A DNA stretch of 12,928 nt from Puniceicoccales bacterium (GTDB lineage Bacteria > Verrucomicrobiota > Verrucomicrobiia > Opitutales > JAIRKQ01). Positions 12,912-12,928 of the stretch are shown piece after piece. Positions within the stretch are counted from its first letter, which is position 1, and the number at the start of each line of letters is the position of its first letter. The notes below the pieces were generated by a model. That model searched no databases, had not been told where the DNA came from, and saw only the letters and a list, made by a program, of their open reading frames with translations. The translations under genes and the position numbers were made by a program. Location of the stretch: the NCBI GenBank assembly GCA_031270385.1, contig JAISXS010000093.1:1-12928 (forward strand), written 5' to 3'.

Positions 12912-12928
12912 ATTGTTGATTCGAGACA
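12908..12928. mobile_element. Start of a further MITE, cut by the window edge
   Basis: TATAATTGTTGATTCGAGAC matches the MITE end TATAGTTGTCTTACTTGAGA in 15 of 20 positions. It shares the TATA of the preceding copy, so the tandem block continues beyond the window. Confidence 0.7.

Overview
The window comes from a Gram-negative bacterium of moderate to low GC content. Evidence for this is a lipoprotein with a lipobox, a heptose-type sugar-phosphate isomerase (LPS pathway), D-Ala-D-Ala ligase, and a UDP-sugar operon for surface glycans. The mix of a Bat-like gene pair, a SpoIIAA-like STAS protein and the lipoprotein family fits a PVC-group lineage (Verrucomicrobiota or relatives), but this is a weak guess. 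Dead and truncated genes plus many small transposable elements suggest a genome undergoing decay, such as that of a host-associated bacterium.

Layout. Positions 1-117 hold the end and transposase start of an IS630-type element, inserted into a glycosyltransferase gene (120-339, minus) that also carries an in-frame amber codon. Upstream on the same strand are ugd (377-1684) and a UDP-glucuronate decarboxylase (1681-2628), overlapping by four bases; together they make UDP-xylose from UDP-glucose. Divergent from these is ddl (2975-3910). Then come an OmpR-type response regulator without a kinase (4180-4971), a convergent SpoIIAA-like STAS protein (5079-5474, minus), a conserved lipoprotein (5613-6716), a GmhA-like isomerase (6766-7377) and comM/yifB (7811-9343). 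The right part is accessory: two short membrane genes resembling only the N-termini of BatA and BatB (9953-10645), a doc toxin with an AbrB-type antitoxin (10960-11634, minus), and a GrpB-domain protein with what looks like a cut-off GNAT tail (11989-12702).

The most striking content is a family of about 102-107 bp miniature inverted-repeat elements (MITEs) ending in TATAG...CTATA. I count roughly 15 complete, nested, partial or decayed copies in two subfamilies (A, core CAACGATATTTGGCGG; B, core CAACGACGTACCAACGG). Their ends match the end of the IS630-type element at the left edge, which is therefore the probable source of their transposase. They form head-to-tail arrays at 7503-7710, 9347-9843 and 12705-12928, one is inserted inside another at 10641-10852, and four genes stop within a few bases of a MITE. 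No rRNA, tRNA or CRISPR array was seen.
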